Made by a program: the position numbers and the translations under genes. 48,301 bases of DNA from Hymenobacter coccineus (GTDB lineage Bacteria; Bacteroidota; Bacteroidia; Cytophagales; Hymenobacteraceae): positions 1-48,301 of the forward strand of contig NZ_MDZA01000155.1 in NCBI RefSeq assembly GCF_001816125.1. Reading direction: 5' to 3'. Positions within the stretch are counted from its first letter, which is position 1. The number at the start of each line of letters is the position of its first letter. The notes below the pieces were generated by a model. The model was not told the DNA's origin. It saw nothing but the letters and a program-made list of their open reading frames with translations, and did not search any database. Below are positions 17,574 through 26,453 of the stretch, piece by piece.

Positions 17574-19012
17574 ATGAAAAAAGTGACCCTCGCCCTTGCC
17601 TTGCTCGCCGCAGCCAGCGCCCTGCCGGCCCGGGCTCAGCAGCAGGGCATCCACCAGCAGTCGACGGAGTACGAAGCGCCCACCGACCCGCTGGTGCAGC
17701 AGAAGCTGGACCACTGGCAGGACCAGAAATTCGGGCTGATTTTGCACTGGGGCCTGTACGCCGTGCCAGGCATCATCGAGTCGTGGACCATCTGCTCGGA
17801 AGACTGGATTGAGCGCGACAGCACCGTGGCGTACGAGGATTACAAAAAGCACTACTGGGACTACAGCAAGCAGTTCAACCCCACCCAGTTCAACCCCGAG
17901 CAGTGGGCCAGCGTGGCAAAAAAAGCGGGCATGCGCTACCTGGTGTTCACCACCAAGCACCACGACGGCTTCAACATGTTCGACACCAAGGAGTCGGATT
18001 TTAAGATCAGCAACGGGCCGTTCAAAGACAACCCGCGGGCCGACGTTGCCAAGTACGTGTTCGACGCTTTCCGCAAGCAAGGCTTTATGATCGGGGCCTA
18101 TTTCTCGAAGCCCGACTGGCACTCGCAGGATTTCTGGTGGTCGAAATACGCCACCCCCAACCGCAACGTCAACTACGACATCAAGAAGTACCCGTGGCGC
18201 TGGAAAAAGTACCAGGACTTCACCTACAACCAGATCGGGGAGCTGATGCACAACTACGGGAGCGTGGACATTCTGTGGCTCGACGGCGGCTGGGTGCGGC
18301 CCAAGGAAACCGTGAACGCGGAAGTGCGCTCGTGGGGGGCCCCATCCCAGAGTTCAGCCAGGACGTGAACATGCCCCGCATTGCGGCCATGGCGCGCCAG
18401 GCCCAGCCCGGCCTGCTGATGGTGGACCGCACCGTGCACGGCCCCTATGAGAACTACCAGACGCCCGAGCAAAAGGTACCCGAGGGCAAAATCGACAACC
18501 CCTGGGAGAGCTGCCTCACACTGGCCAACAACTGGGGCTACGTGCCCAACGACGTGTACAAGTCGCCCACCAAAATCATCCACACGCTGGTGGAGGTGGT
18601 GGCCAAGGGCGGCAGCCTGCTGCTGGGCGTGGGCCCCCGGCCCGACGGCACCCTCGACAACGAAGCCGTGAGCCGCCTGGCGGCCATTGGCAAGTGGCTG
18701 GATGTGAACGGGGCGGCTATTTACAGCACCCGGGCCACGGCGCGCTTCCAGGACGGCACCACCTACTTCACGCAGGGCAAAACCGGCACCCGCTACGCCA
18801 TTGCCTGCCTGCCCGAAGGCCAGCCCGCCCCCGCCACCGTGGCCTGGACCGGCAACGTGCCCCGCAAAGGCAGCGCCGTGAAGCTGCTCCAAACCGGCAA
18901 AACCGTGAAGTGGACCGCCACCGGCGACAAAGTGACGCTGACCCTGCCCGCTACGCTGGCCAAGCAGGCCGGGGCGTACCCGGCGCTGGCTTTCGCCTTC
19001 GTGGCCAAGTAG
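17574..19012 (+). pseudogene. Alpha-L-fucosidase GH29, interrupted by a -1 frameshift
   Basis: The two parts together encode about 479 residues of a GH29 exo-fucosidase. The ATG at 17574 gives a signal peptide ending in ALPARAQ. The first frame runs through KFGLILHWGLYAVPG, FTTKHHDGFNMFDTK and the nucleophile motif ILWLDGGW (Asp), then goes out of frame at a G6C4 tract (18334-18343) and stops at 18368. The downstream frame resumes at once with PIPEFSQDVNMPRI, VDRTVHGPYENYQTPEQ and the C-terminal beta-sandwich. One extra G would restore the gene. The change may be a true mutation, a reversible length variant or a sequencing error in a self-complementary tract. It lies 9 bp after the haloperoxidase gene and 26 bp before GH35. 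Confidence 0.88.
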
Positions 19013-19038
19013 GCTTTTTTATAAAACTGACTCCCTGC

Positions 19039-20905
19039 ATGTTACATTCAACGCTTACCCGGGGCTTGCTGGCCTTGGGCCTGCTGCTGGCGGGGCCCCG
19101 GGGCCCAGGCCGAGCAAAAGCACACGTTTGAAATCAGGGACGGGCAGTTTCGCTACGATGGCCAGCCCACCCAGATTCACGCCGGCGAAATGCACTACGC
19201 CCGCGTGCCCCAGCAATATTGGCGGCACCGGCTCCGGATGCTCAAGGCCATGGGCCTCAACACGGTAGCCACCTACGTGTTCTGGAACTACCACCACCCC
19301 GCGCCCGGCGTGTGGGACTTCAAAACGGGCAGCCACAACCTGGCCGAGTTCCTGAAAACGGCCCAGGAAGAGGGCCTGTTCGTGATTCTGCGGCCGGGGC
19401 CCTACGCCTGCGCCGAGTGGGAGTTTGGCGGCTACCCGTGGTGGTTGCAGCAGAATAAGAACCTGGTTATCAGAGCCAATAACCAGCCGTTTTTGGATTC
19501 GTGCCGCGGGTATCTGCGCCGGCTGGCCGGCCAGGTGAAGGGCTACCAGGTGAGCCAGGGCGGGCCGATCATCATGACCCAGGTGGAGAACGAGTTTGGC
19601 TCGTACGTGTCGCAACGGCCCGATATCCCGCTGGCCGAGCACCGCCAGTACAACGCGGCCATTAAGCAGAGCTTGGTGGACGCGGGCTTCGAAGGGCCGT
19701 TTTTCACCTCCGACGGGGCTATGCTGTTTGAGGGCGGGGCGCTGCCGGGCGTGCTGCCCACTGCCAACGGCGAGGGCAACGTGGACAACCTGAAAAAGGC
19801 GGTTAACCAGTACCATGGCAACCAGGGGCCCTACATGGTGGCCGAGTTTTACCCCGGCTGGCTCGACCACTGGGGCGAGCCCTTCACCCGCATCAGCCCC
19901 GAGCAGACCACCAAACAGGCCGAAACCTACCTCAAAAACGGGGTGAACTTCAATATGTACATGGCCCACGGCGGCACCAACTTCGGCTTCACGGCGGGCG
20001 CGAACTATAACGAAGAGCACGAGATTCAGCCCGATATCACGAGCTACGACTACAATGCGCCCATCAGCGAGGCGGGGTGGGCCACGCCCAAGTACACCGC
20101 CCTGCGCGAGGTGCTGACGCGCTACGTGAAGTACCCCGTGCCGGCGGTGCCGGCCCCGCTGCCGGTTAGGGCCCTGCCGCCCATTGCGCTCAGCAAAGCC
20201 GTGGATTTGTTCGACCTGAAGAAGGACATTAAGCCCGTGACCAACGACGCGCCGCTCTCATTCGAAGCGCTGGGCCAGGGCCACGGCTACGTGCTGTACA
20301 GCAAGCGCTTCACGCAGCCCACGCAGGGCAAATTGCAGGTGAAGGGCCTGCGCGACTACGCCACGGTGTACGTGAACGGCAAGCGGGTGGGCGAGCTGAA
20401 CCGGCAGCAAACCCAGTACGGGCTGGACGTGCAGATTCCCTTCAACGGCACCCTGGAGCTGCTGGTGGAGAACATGGGGCGCATCAACTACGGCGCTGAC
20501 ATTGTGCACAATACCAAGGGCATTATCTCCCCGGTCATCATCAACGGCTTCGAGATTACCGGCGATTGGAGCATGTACAAGCTGCCCTTCGAGCAGGTGC
20601 CCGATCTGGCCAAGTACACCGCCAAAAACAAGGTGGGCAAGCCCACTTTGTACACCGCCGCCTTTACGGTAACGCAGCCCGCCGACGTGTTCCTCGACAT
20701 GCGCGGCTGGGGCAAGGGCATCGTGTTCGTGAACGGCCACCACCTGGGGCGCTACTGGAAAGTGGGGCCTCAGCAAACCCTGTACCTACCCGGCTGCTGG
20801 CTGAATAAAGGCCAAAACGAAGTCGTGATTCTGGAGCAGCAGAACGACGTGCTGCACACGGAGCTGAAGACGGCGGATAAGCCGATTTTAGAGGACTTGC
20901 AGTAG
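19039..20905 (+). CDS. Beta-galactosidase GH35 with a frameshift in its signal peptide
   Basis: An exported GH35 glycosidase of about 621 residues once one extra base is ignored. The ATG at 19039 starts a signal peptide (TRGLLALGLLLAGP) that leaves frame in the GGGGCCCCGGGG tract at about 19094-19105. Skipping one base gives a good cleavage site (GAQA followed by EQKHTFEI) and the remaining frame. From 19190 the frame is open: VATYVFWNYHH, RPGPYACAEWEFGG, acid/base Glu in QVENEFGSY and nucleophile Glu in AEFYPGWLDHWGE, then C-terminal jelly-roll domains (RGWGKGIVFVNGHHLGRYW). If the extra base is real, translation from internal starts would give an unexported protein. It would remove terminal beta-galactose. 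Confidence 0.9.
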
Positions 20906-20967
20906 GTTTTACTCGCTTGCTGGCCTTGGCAAGGCAACTGATTGATAATTGATCTGATTCTTTTCCC

Positions 20968-23367
20968 ATGACAAAATACCTCGCGCTCGGGCTGGGCCTG
21001 TTCAGCGCCACCGCCCTGGCACAACCCACCGGCCCGCCGCTCTACAAAAACGCCCGGGCCCCCACCGAGACCCGGGTGCAGGACCTGCTGGGCCGGATGA
21101 CACGGGAGGAGAAAGTGGGCCAGCTCTCGACCCTGCTTGGGTGGAAAATGTACGACAAGCAGGGGCCCCGGGTGGCCGTCAGCGCGGCGTACCGCAAGGC
21201 CGTAGACGAGCGCCACATCGGCATGCTGTGGGCCACGCTGCGCGCCGACCCGTGGACCCAGAAAACGCTCCTCACCGGCCTGAACCCGACCTTGGCGGCG
21301 GAGGCCACCAACGCCCTGCAGAAGTACGCCCGGGAGCACACGCGGCTGGGCATTCCGCTGCTGCTGGCCGAGGAGTGCCCGCACGGCCACATGGCAATCG
21401 GCACCACGGTATTCCCCACCTCCATCGGTCAAAGCAGCACCTGGGACCCCGCCCTGATCGAGCAAATGGCCGGCGCCATTGCCGCCGAGGCCCGCGCCCA
21501 GGGGGCCCACGTGGGCTACGGCCCGGTGCTGGACCTGGCCCGCGAACCGCGCTGGTCGCGGGTGGAGGAAACCTACGGCGAAGACCCCGTGCTGAACAGC
21601 GCGATGGGCGTGGCGATGGTGCGCGGCTTCCAGGGCCCCAACCCAGGTCCGGTAAGCGGGCCCCACATCATCTCCACGCTCAAGCACTTCACGGCCTACG
21701 GCGTGCCCGAGGGCGGCCACAACGGGGGCAGCATCAGCACGGGGCCCCGCGAGCTGTACCAGAGCTTTTTACCGCCGTTCCGAGCCGCCGTGAAGGCGGG
21801 GGCCCTGTCGGTGATGACGGCCTATAACTCCGTGGATGGCGTGCCGTGCTCAGCCAACGAGTTCTTGCTGACGGACTTGCTGCGCAAGCAGTGGGGCTTC
21901 CAGGGCTTCACGGTGTCGGATTTGGGCAGTATTTCGGGGCTAGTGGGCGGGCACCGCGTGGCGGCCACCCCGGCGGCGGCGGCGGCGCTGGCCATCAACG
22001 CCGGCCTCGACACCGACCTAAGCGGCTACGGCTACGACAAAGACCTGCTGGCAGCTGTGGCCGACGGGTCGGTGTCGGGCGCGGTGCTGGACCGGGCCGT
22101 GGGCCGGCTGCTGCGCCAAAAGTTTGAAATGGGCCTGTTTGAAAACCCATACGTGGTGGTAAAAAACGCGGCCAAGCAGGTCCGCACCCCCGCCCACGTG
22201 CAGCTGGCGCGCCGCGTGGCGCAGGAATCAGTGGTGCTGCTGAAGAACGAGCGCGACCTGCTACCGCTCAGCAAAACCCTGAAAACCATTGCCGTTATCG
22301 GCCCGAACGCCGACAACATTTACAACCAGCTCGGCGACTACACCGCGCCCCAGCCCGACGACAACATCGTGACGGTGCTGGAAGGCATCCGGACCAAGGT
22401 AGCGGCCACAACGAAAGTGACGTACGTGAAGGGCTGCGCCATCCGCGACACCACGAGCGCCGATATTGCCGGGGCGGTGGCGGCGGCCCGGGGGGCCCAG
22501 GTGGCGGTGGTGGTGGTGGGCGGCTCCAGCGCCCGCGACTTCAAAACCGAGTACCAAAGCACCGGCGCGGCCACCGTGACGGCCGCCGCGGGGGGCCAGG
22601 TCGTCAGCGACATGGAGAGCGGCGAGGGGTTCGACCGGGCCACGCTGGATTTGCTGGGCAAGCAGCTCCAGCTGGTGCAGGCCGTGGTGGCCACCGGCAC
22701 GCCAACGGTAGTGGTGCTCATCAAGGGCCGCCCGCTGAACCTGAACTGGTTGGCCGCCCACGTGCCCGCCGTGCTCGATGCCTGGTACCCGGGCCAGGAA
22801 GGAGGCAACGCCGTGGCCGACGTGCTGTTTGGCGACGTGAACCCCGCCGGCCGCCTGCCCATTTCGGTGCCCAAAAGCGTGGGCCAGCTGCCCATCTACT
22901 ACAACTACAAAACCCCGGCCCGGCACGACTACGTGGAAATGGACGCCAAGCCGCTCTACGCCTTCGGCTACGGGCTGAGCTACGCCAAGTTCGTCTACGC
23001 CGACCTGCGCACCGCCGTGGTGGAAAGCGCCGGCACCGTGCAGGTGAAGGTCAGCTTCAAGGTGAAAAACACCAGCGCCCGCGCCGGCGACGAGGTGGCT
23101 CAGCTCTACCTCCGCGATAACGTGAGTTCCGTGGTGACGCCCGCCAAGCAGCTCAAGAAATTCCAGCGCTTCGCCCTAAAAGCCGGCGAGGAAAAAACGG
23201 TCGAATTCACCCTGGGCCCCGACGACCTGATGCTGCTGGGGCCCCAAATGCAGTGGGTGGTGGAGCCGGGGGCTTTCACCGCAATGGTGGGCGCCGCCTC
23301 GGACGATATCCGGCTGGAGCAGCAGTTCACGCTCCGCAACGGCCTTAATCTGCCCGTCGGCCAGTAA
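20968..23367 (+). CDS. Beta-glucosidase-type glycoside hydrolase GH3
   Basis: A 799-residue exported GH3 enzyme. Signal peptide at residues 1-18 (LGLFSATALAQ). The (beta/alpha)8 domain includes LLGRMTREEKVGQL, STLKHFTAYG (KHF motif) and the nucleophile Asp318 in TVSDLGSISG. The second domain includes SVVLLKNERDLLPL, IAVIGPNAD and WYPGQEGGNAVADVLFGD, and the C-terminus is a fibronectin III-like domain (VKNTSARAGDEVAQLYL). GH3 members remove terminal beta-glucose, xylose or N-acetylglucosamine; the exact sugar is not clear here. In this operon it sits 62 bp after GH35 and 243 bp before GH2, that second gap holding inverted repeats. Confidence 0.94.
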   Translation: MTKYLALGLGLFSATALAQPTGPPLYKNARAPTETRVQDLLGRMTREEKVGQLSTLLGWKMYDKQGPRVAVSAAYRKAVDERHIGMLWATLRADPWTQKTLLTGLNPTLAAEATNALQKYAREHTRLGIPLLLAEECPHGHMAIGTTVFPTSIGQSSTWDPALIEQMAGAIAAEARAQGAHVGYGPVLDLAREPRWSRVEETYGEDPVLNSAMGVAMVRGFQGPNPGPVSGPHIISTLKHFTAYGVPEGGHNGGSISTGPRELYQSFLPPFRAAVKAGALSVMTAYNSVDGVPCSANEFLLTDLLRKQWGFQGFTVSDLGSISGLVGGHRVAATPAAAAALAINAGLDTDLSGYGYDKDLLAAVADGSVSGAVLDRAVGRLLRQKFEMGLFENPYVVVKNAAKQVRTPAHVQLARRVAQESVVLLKNERDLLPLSKTLKTIAVIGPNADNIYNQLGDYTAPQPDDNIVTVLEGIRTKVAATTKVTYVKGCAIRDTTSADIAGAVAAARGAQVAVVVVGGSSARDFKTEYQSTGAATVTAAAGGQVVSDMESGEGFDRATLDLLGKQLQLVQAVVATGTPTVVVLIKGRPLNLNWLAAHVPAVLDAWYPGQEGGNAVADVLFGDVNPAGRLPISVPKSVGQLPIYYNYKTPARHDYVEMDAKPLYAFGYGLSYAKFVYADLRTAVVESAGTVQVKVSFKVKNTSARAGDEVAQLYLRDNVSSVVTPAKQLKKFQRFALKAGEEKTVEFTLGPDDLMLLGPQMQWVVEPGAFTAMVGAASDDIRLEQQFTLRNGLNLPVGQ

Positions 23368-23416
23368 TTAATTAAATAGGTTTTAATCTCCTATTTAAAT
23401 AGGAACTGTCATACCG

Positions 23417-23518
23417 AATGGGAACTGTCATGCTGACGAAGGAAGCATCTTTTCACCGCTGCACGAACCGTATCTACCCTGATAAGATGCTTCCTTCGTC
23501 AGCATGACAGTTCCCATT
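23417..23518. repeat. 35-bp perfect inverted repeat with conserved GACGAAGGA hairpin loops
   Basis: Arms at 23417-23451 and 23484-23518 are perfect reverse complements over 35 bp, separated by 32 nt. Each arm holds a smaller hairpin: ATGCT (23430-23434), loop GACGAAGGA, AGCAT (23444-23448). The same loop with a different but again complementary stem occurs at 46496-46514. This looks like a mobile palindromic intergenic element. It lies between GH3 and GH2 and could fold in the operon mRNA. Confidence 0.85.
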
Positions 23519-23538
23519 TAAACAGGTTTAAGCATCAA

Positions 23539-23579
23539 TAAGAACGTCATGCAGAACGCAACGAAGCATGACGTTCTTA
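23539..23579. repeat. 14-bp inverted repeat
   Basis: Arms at 23539-23552 and 23566-23579 are perfect complements with a 13-nt loop. The GTCATGC and GCATGAC ends resemble those of the neighbouring 35-bp element, so it may be a diverged relative. It ends 31 bp before the GH2 start. Confidence 0.7.
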
Positions 23580-23610
23580 ACTAATAATTACCCCCCTGGG
23601 GCCCCTACCA

Positions 23611-26262
23611 ATGACCTACCGACTTCCGCTCTGCTTCCTTTTTTTACTATTGCTCCGTTTGCCGCTGTGGGCCCAAACCCAGCGCGAGCTGAACACGGGC
23701 TGGCAGTGCCTGCCGGCGGCGAAGGCCGGGGCCGATGGGCTAGTGCTTTCGCAGCCCTCGCACGCGCTGGTGGGGTGGGCCCCGGCGGTGGTGCCGGGCA
23801 CCGTGCTGACCACCCAACTCGTTAACAAGCAGGTAGCTGACCCATTTTATGGGATGAACAATAAGTACATTCCGGACATTTACAATATCGGTCGCGACTA
23901 CTACACCTACTGGTTCGTACAGGACTTTACGGAGGCGCCAGCGGCCGGCCAGGAGCAGGTTTGGCTGCACTTGCGGGGCGTGAATTACAGCTGCGACGTG
24001 TTCCTGAACGGGCAGAAAATTAATAAGCAGACGCACCACGGCATGTTCCTGCGCCAGCAGTACAACGTGACGCCCTACCTGGCCCGCGACGGGAAGAACC
24101 GCCTAGCCATCATCGTATTTCCGGCCGACCCGGTGGGCAACCCCAACGGCGGCCAGGGCGGCGACGGCCGCATTGCCAAGAGCGTGGCCACCCAGTACAC
24201 GGCCGGCTGGGACTGGATCCAGCCCATCCGCGACCGCAACACGGGCATCTGGGACAAGGTGGTGCTGGAGCGCACCGGGGCCGTCAACCTGAAAAACCCG
24301 CACGTGGTGACCCGCGTGCCCGGGGTGCGGCTGCCCGAGGGGCCCCAGGCCCCGGCCACGGTGCAGGTATCGGCCGAGCTGGAAAACCCCACGGCCAAGG
24401 CCATTGCGGGGGCCCTCACCTACACCCTCGACGGCCACACGGTATCGCAGGCGGTGCGCATTCCGGCGCAGTCCACGCAGGTGGTCACCCTCAAAGATTT
24501 GAGCTTGCCCAACCCCAAGCTGTGGTGGCCCAACGGCTACGGGGCCCAGCCGCTGTACCAGCTGAAAATGCAGTTCCTCGTCGGCAAAACCGTGTCGGAC
24601 GTGGAAACTGTGGCGGTGGGCGTGCGCGAAATTCAGACCCAGTGGAATCCCAAAACCCAGAGCCGGCAGGTGCTGGTGAACGGCCAGAAGGTATTCATCA
24701 AGGGCGGCAACTGGATTATTTCGGACGCCATGCTGCGCTTTACCGACGCGCGCTACGACGCCGAAATCCGGTTCCACCGCGACATGAACCTGAACCTGAT
24801 TCGCATTTGGGGTGGGGCCCTGGTGGAGCGGCCCGAGTTTTACGCGGCCTGCGACAAGTACGGTATGCTCGTTATTCAGGACTTTTGGGTGTCGGGCGAT
24901 GCCAACGGCCGCTGGCTCGACCCCCAAAAGGCCGATGACCAGTGGACGCGCCGCCGCTACCCCGACGACCACCGGCTATTTATTAATTCGGCAGCCGACC
25001 AGGTGAAGATGGTGCGCAACCACGCCTCGCTGGCCATGTGGTGCGGCGGCAACGAAATCACCCCCCCGAAGGACATCTTCGATGCCCTGGCCGATTCCAT
25101 CCTGCCCCGGCTGGACGGCACGCGCTGGCTCATCCCGTATTCCAACTCTGATAGCCTGTCGTACAACCAGTTGGGTGGTAACGGCGACGGGCCCTACGGC
25201 ATCCAGGACCCGCGCAGCTTCTGGGCCGTGCGCACGTACCCGTTCAACTCCGAAGTGGGCTCGGTGGGCGTAGGCGACTACGAATCGCTGGAGCGCTTCA
25301 TCCCGAAGGCCAACCTAGTGGCGCCCCAGTACCTGGGCCCCAACAGCAAAAACGCCGAGAAAGCCGATTCCGTCTGGACCTACCACACCTACACCGGCGT
25401 GGGCTACAACCAGTACCTGCAACCCTACGGGGCCCCCAAGAACGTCCGGGATTTCGCCCTCAAGGCGCAGCTCGTGAACTACGACCAGTACCGGGCCCTG
25501 ATGGAAGGCTTCAGCGCCCACATGTGGGAGTGGTACACGGGCACCATCATCTGGAAGACGCAAAACCCCTGGACGTCGATGCGCGGCCAGATGTACGACT
25601 ACTACCTCGACCCCAACGCCTGCCTCTACGGCCTGCGCAGCGGCGCCGCCCCGCTGCACCCCATGTATAACCCCGTGGACAGCCTGGTGATGGTCGTCAA
25701 CAACTCGTTTGCCGTGCAGCGCGACCTGATGCTGGTGGTGGACGCCTACGACCTGGCCGGCAAGAAAACCAACATCACGCAGGTCATCGTGGAGATTAAT
25801 CCGTCGATGGCCAAGCGCATCCTGCCCATCGGCCCGGTGGTGAAGAAAATGGCCAAGGACAAGGGCATGTTCCTCTCCATTCAGCTGTTGAACCTAAATA
25901 AGCAGGTCGTGAGCAGCAATTTCTACTGGCTGGCCGATGCGAAGGGCGAATATTCGGGCCTGAAAACCATGGCCAAAACCACCGTGAAAGTGACCGCCAA
26001 GCAGCTGGCCAAGGATAAAATAGCCGTGACGCTGGCCAACCCGGCCAACGCCCCGGTGGCCTTTTTCAACCGCCTCGCCCTGGTGAACCCCGCCACCCAG
26101 CAGCGCCTACTGCCTGTGTTTTACAGCGACAACTACGTGTCGGTAATGCCCGGCGAAAGCACCACCGTGGTGATGGATTACACCCCCGGGGGCCCCACGC
26201 CCCTGGTCTCGGTAGAAGGCTGGAACGTGGAGAAACAACTGCTGCCCGTGGGGGGCAATTAA
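23611..26262 (+). CDS. Glycoside hydrolase GH2, CsxA / endo-beta-mannosidase-like
   Basis: An 883-residue exported GH2 enzyme. Signal peptide at residues 1-21 (FLLLLRLPLWAQ). The jelly-roll domain (LHLRGVNYSCDVFLNGQKI) and immunoglobulin-like domain (LPNPKLWWPNGYGAQPLYQL) lead into the TIM barrel (FIKGGNWIISDAML, LNLIRIWGGALVERPEFY). The acid/base is Glu482 in WCGGNEITPP and the probable nucleophile is Glu548 in FNSEVGSVG, matching the exo-beta-glucosaminidase CsxA and plant endo-beta-mannosidase branch rather than classical beta-galactosidases. In an N-glycan context it could cut the core mannose-beta-1,4-N-acetylglucosamine bond, but exo-glucosaminidase activity is also possible. Confidence 0.9.
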   Translation: MTYRLPLCFLFLLLLRLPLWAQTQRELNTGWQCLPAAKAGADGLVLSQPSHALVGWAPAVVPGTVLTTQLVNKQVADPFYGMNNKYIPDIYNIGRDYYTYWFVQDFTEAPAAGQEQVWLHLRGVNYSCDVFLNGQKINKQTHHGMFLRQQYNVTPYLARDGKNRLAIIVFPADPVGNPNGGQGGDGRIAKSVATQYTAGWDWIQPIRDRNTGIWDKVVLERTGAVNLKNPHVVTRVPGVRLPEGPQAPATVQVSAELENPTAKAIAGALTYTLDGHTVSQAVRIPAQSTQVVTLKDLSLPNPKLWWPNGYGAQPLYQLKMQFLVGKTVSDVETVAVGVREIQTQWNPKTQSRQVLVNGQKVFIKGGNWIISDAMLRFTDARYDAEIRFHRDMNLNLIRIWGGALVERPEFYAACDKYGMLVIQDFWVSGDANGRWLDPQKADDQWTRRRYPDDHRLFINSAADQVKMVRNHASLAMWCGGNEITPPKDIFDALADSILPRLDGTRWLIPYSNSDSLSYNQLGGNGDGPYGIQDPRSFWAVRTYPFNSEVGSVGVGDYESLERFIPKANLVAPQYLGPNSKNAEKADSVWTYHTYTGVGYNQYLQPYGAPKNVRDFALKAQLVNYDQYRALMEGFSAHMWEWYTGTIIWKTQNPWTSMRGQMYDYYLDPNACLYGLRSGAAPLHPMYNPVDSLVMVVNNSFAVQRDLMLVVDAYDLAGKKTNITQVIVEINPSMAKRILPIGPVVKKMAKDKGMFLSIQLLNLNKQVVSSNFYWLADAKGEYSGLKTMAKTTVKVTAKQLAKDKIAVTLANPANAPVAFFNRLALVNPATQQRLLPVFYSDNYVSVMPGESTTVVMDYTPGGPTPLVSVEGWNVEKQLLPVGGN

Positions 26263-26266
26263 AGCG

Positions 26267-26302
26267 GTTTCGCATTCAGCACACAGGTGCTGAATGCGAA
26301 AC
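26267..26302. repeat. 16-bp hairpin immediately after GH2
   Basis: Arms 26267-26282 and 26287-26302 are perfect complements around a 4-nt loop (ACAG). The hairpin begins 5 bp after the GH2 stop codon and has no T run behind it, so it is more likely an mRNA-stabilising or repeat structure than a terminator. Confidence 0.75.
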
Positions 26303-26404
26303 CTCACCCCCGGCCCCTCTCCGGCGGAGAGGGGTGCCAGTACCTGACGTTATAGAATCGTTGAACGCACCCCTCTCCGCCGGAGAGGGGCCGGGGGTGA
26401 GGTT
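26300..26404. repeat. 38-bp inverted repeat, C-rich/G-rich palindromic element
   Basis: Arms 26300-26337 and 26367-26404 are perfect complements over 38 bp, separated by 29 nt. Each arm is itself partly palindromic (CCCCTCTCC with GGAGAGGGG). Repeats of this composition (CTCACCCCCGGCCCCTCTCC) are widespread in bacterial intergenic DNA. It lies between the GH2 and GH20 genes. Confidence 0.85.
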
Positions 26405-26453
26405 CCCCGGTCAGCAACCCGCACACCAATCCAGAAACTGCTAAATCTTACGC

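Noticed and set aside
18326..18350. Programmed -1 ribosomal frameshift in the GH29 gene
   Set aside because: No standard slippery heptamer or downstream pseudoknot was evident, and similar tracts in neighbouring genes need shifts in different directions; indel or sequencing error is more likely.
23417..23518. Rho-independent terminator after GH3
   Set aside because: The stem is far longer than a terminator, has a 32-nt loop and is not followed by a T run.
23368..23610. CRISPR array in the repeat-rich gap
   Set aside because: The repeats are inverted pairs, not regularly spaced direct repeats, and no cas genes are present anywhere in the window.
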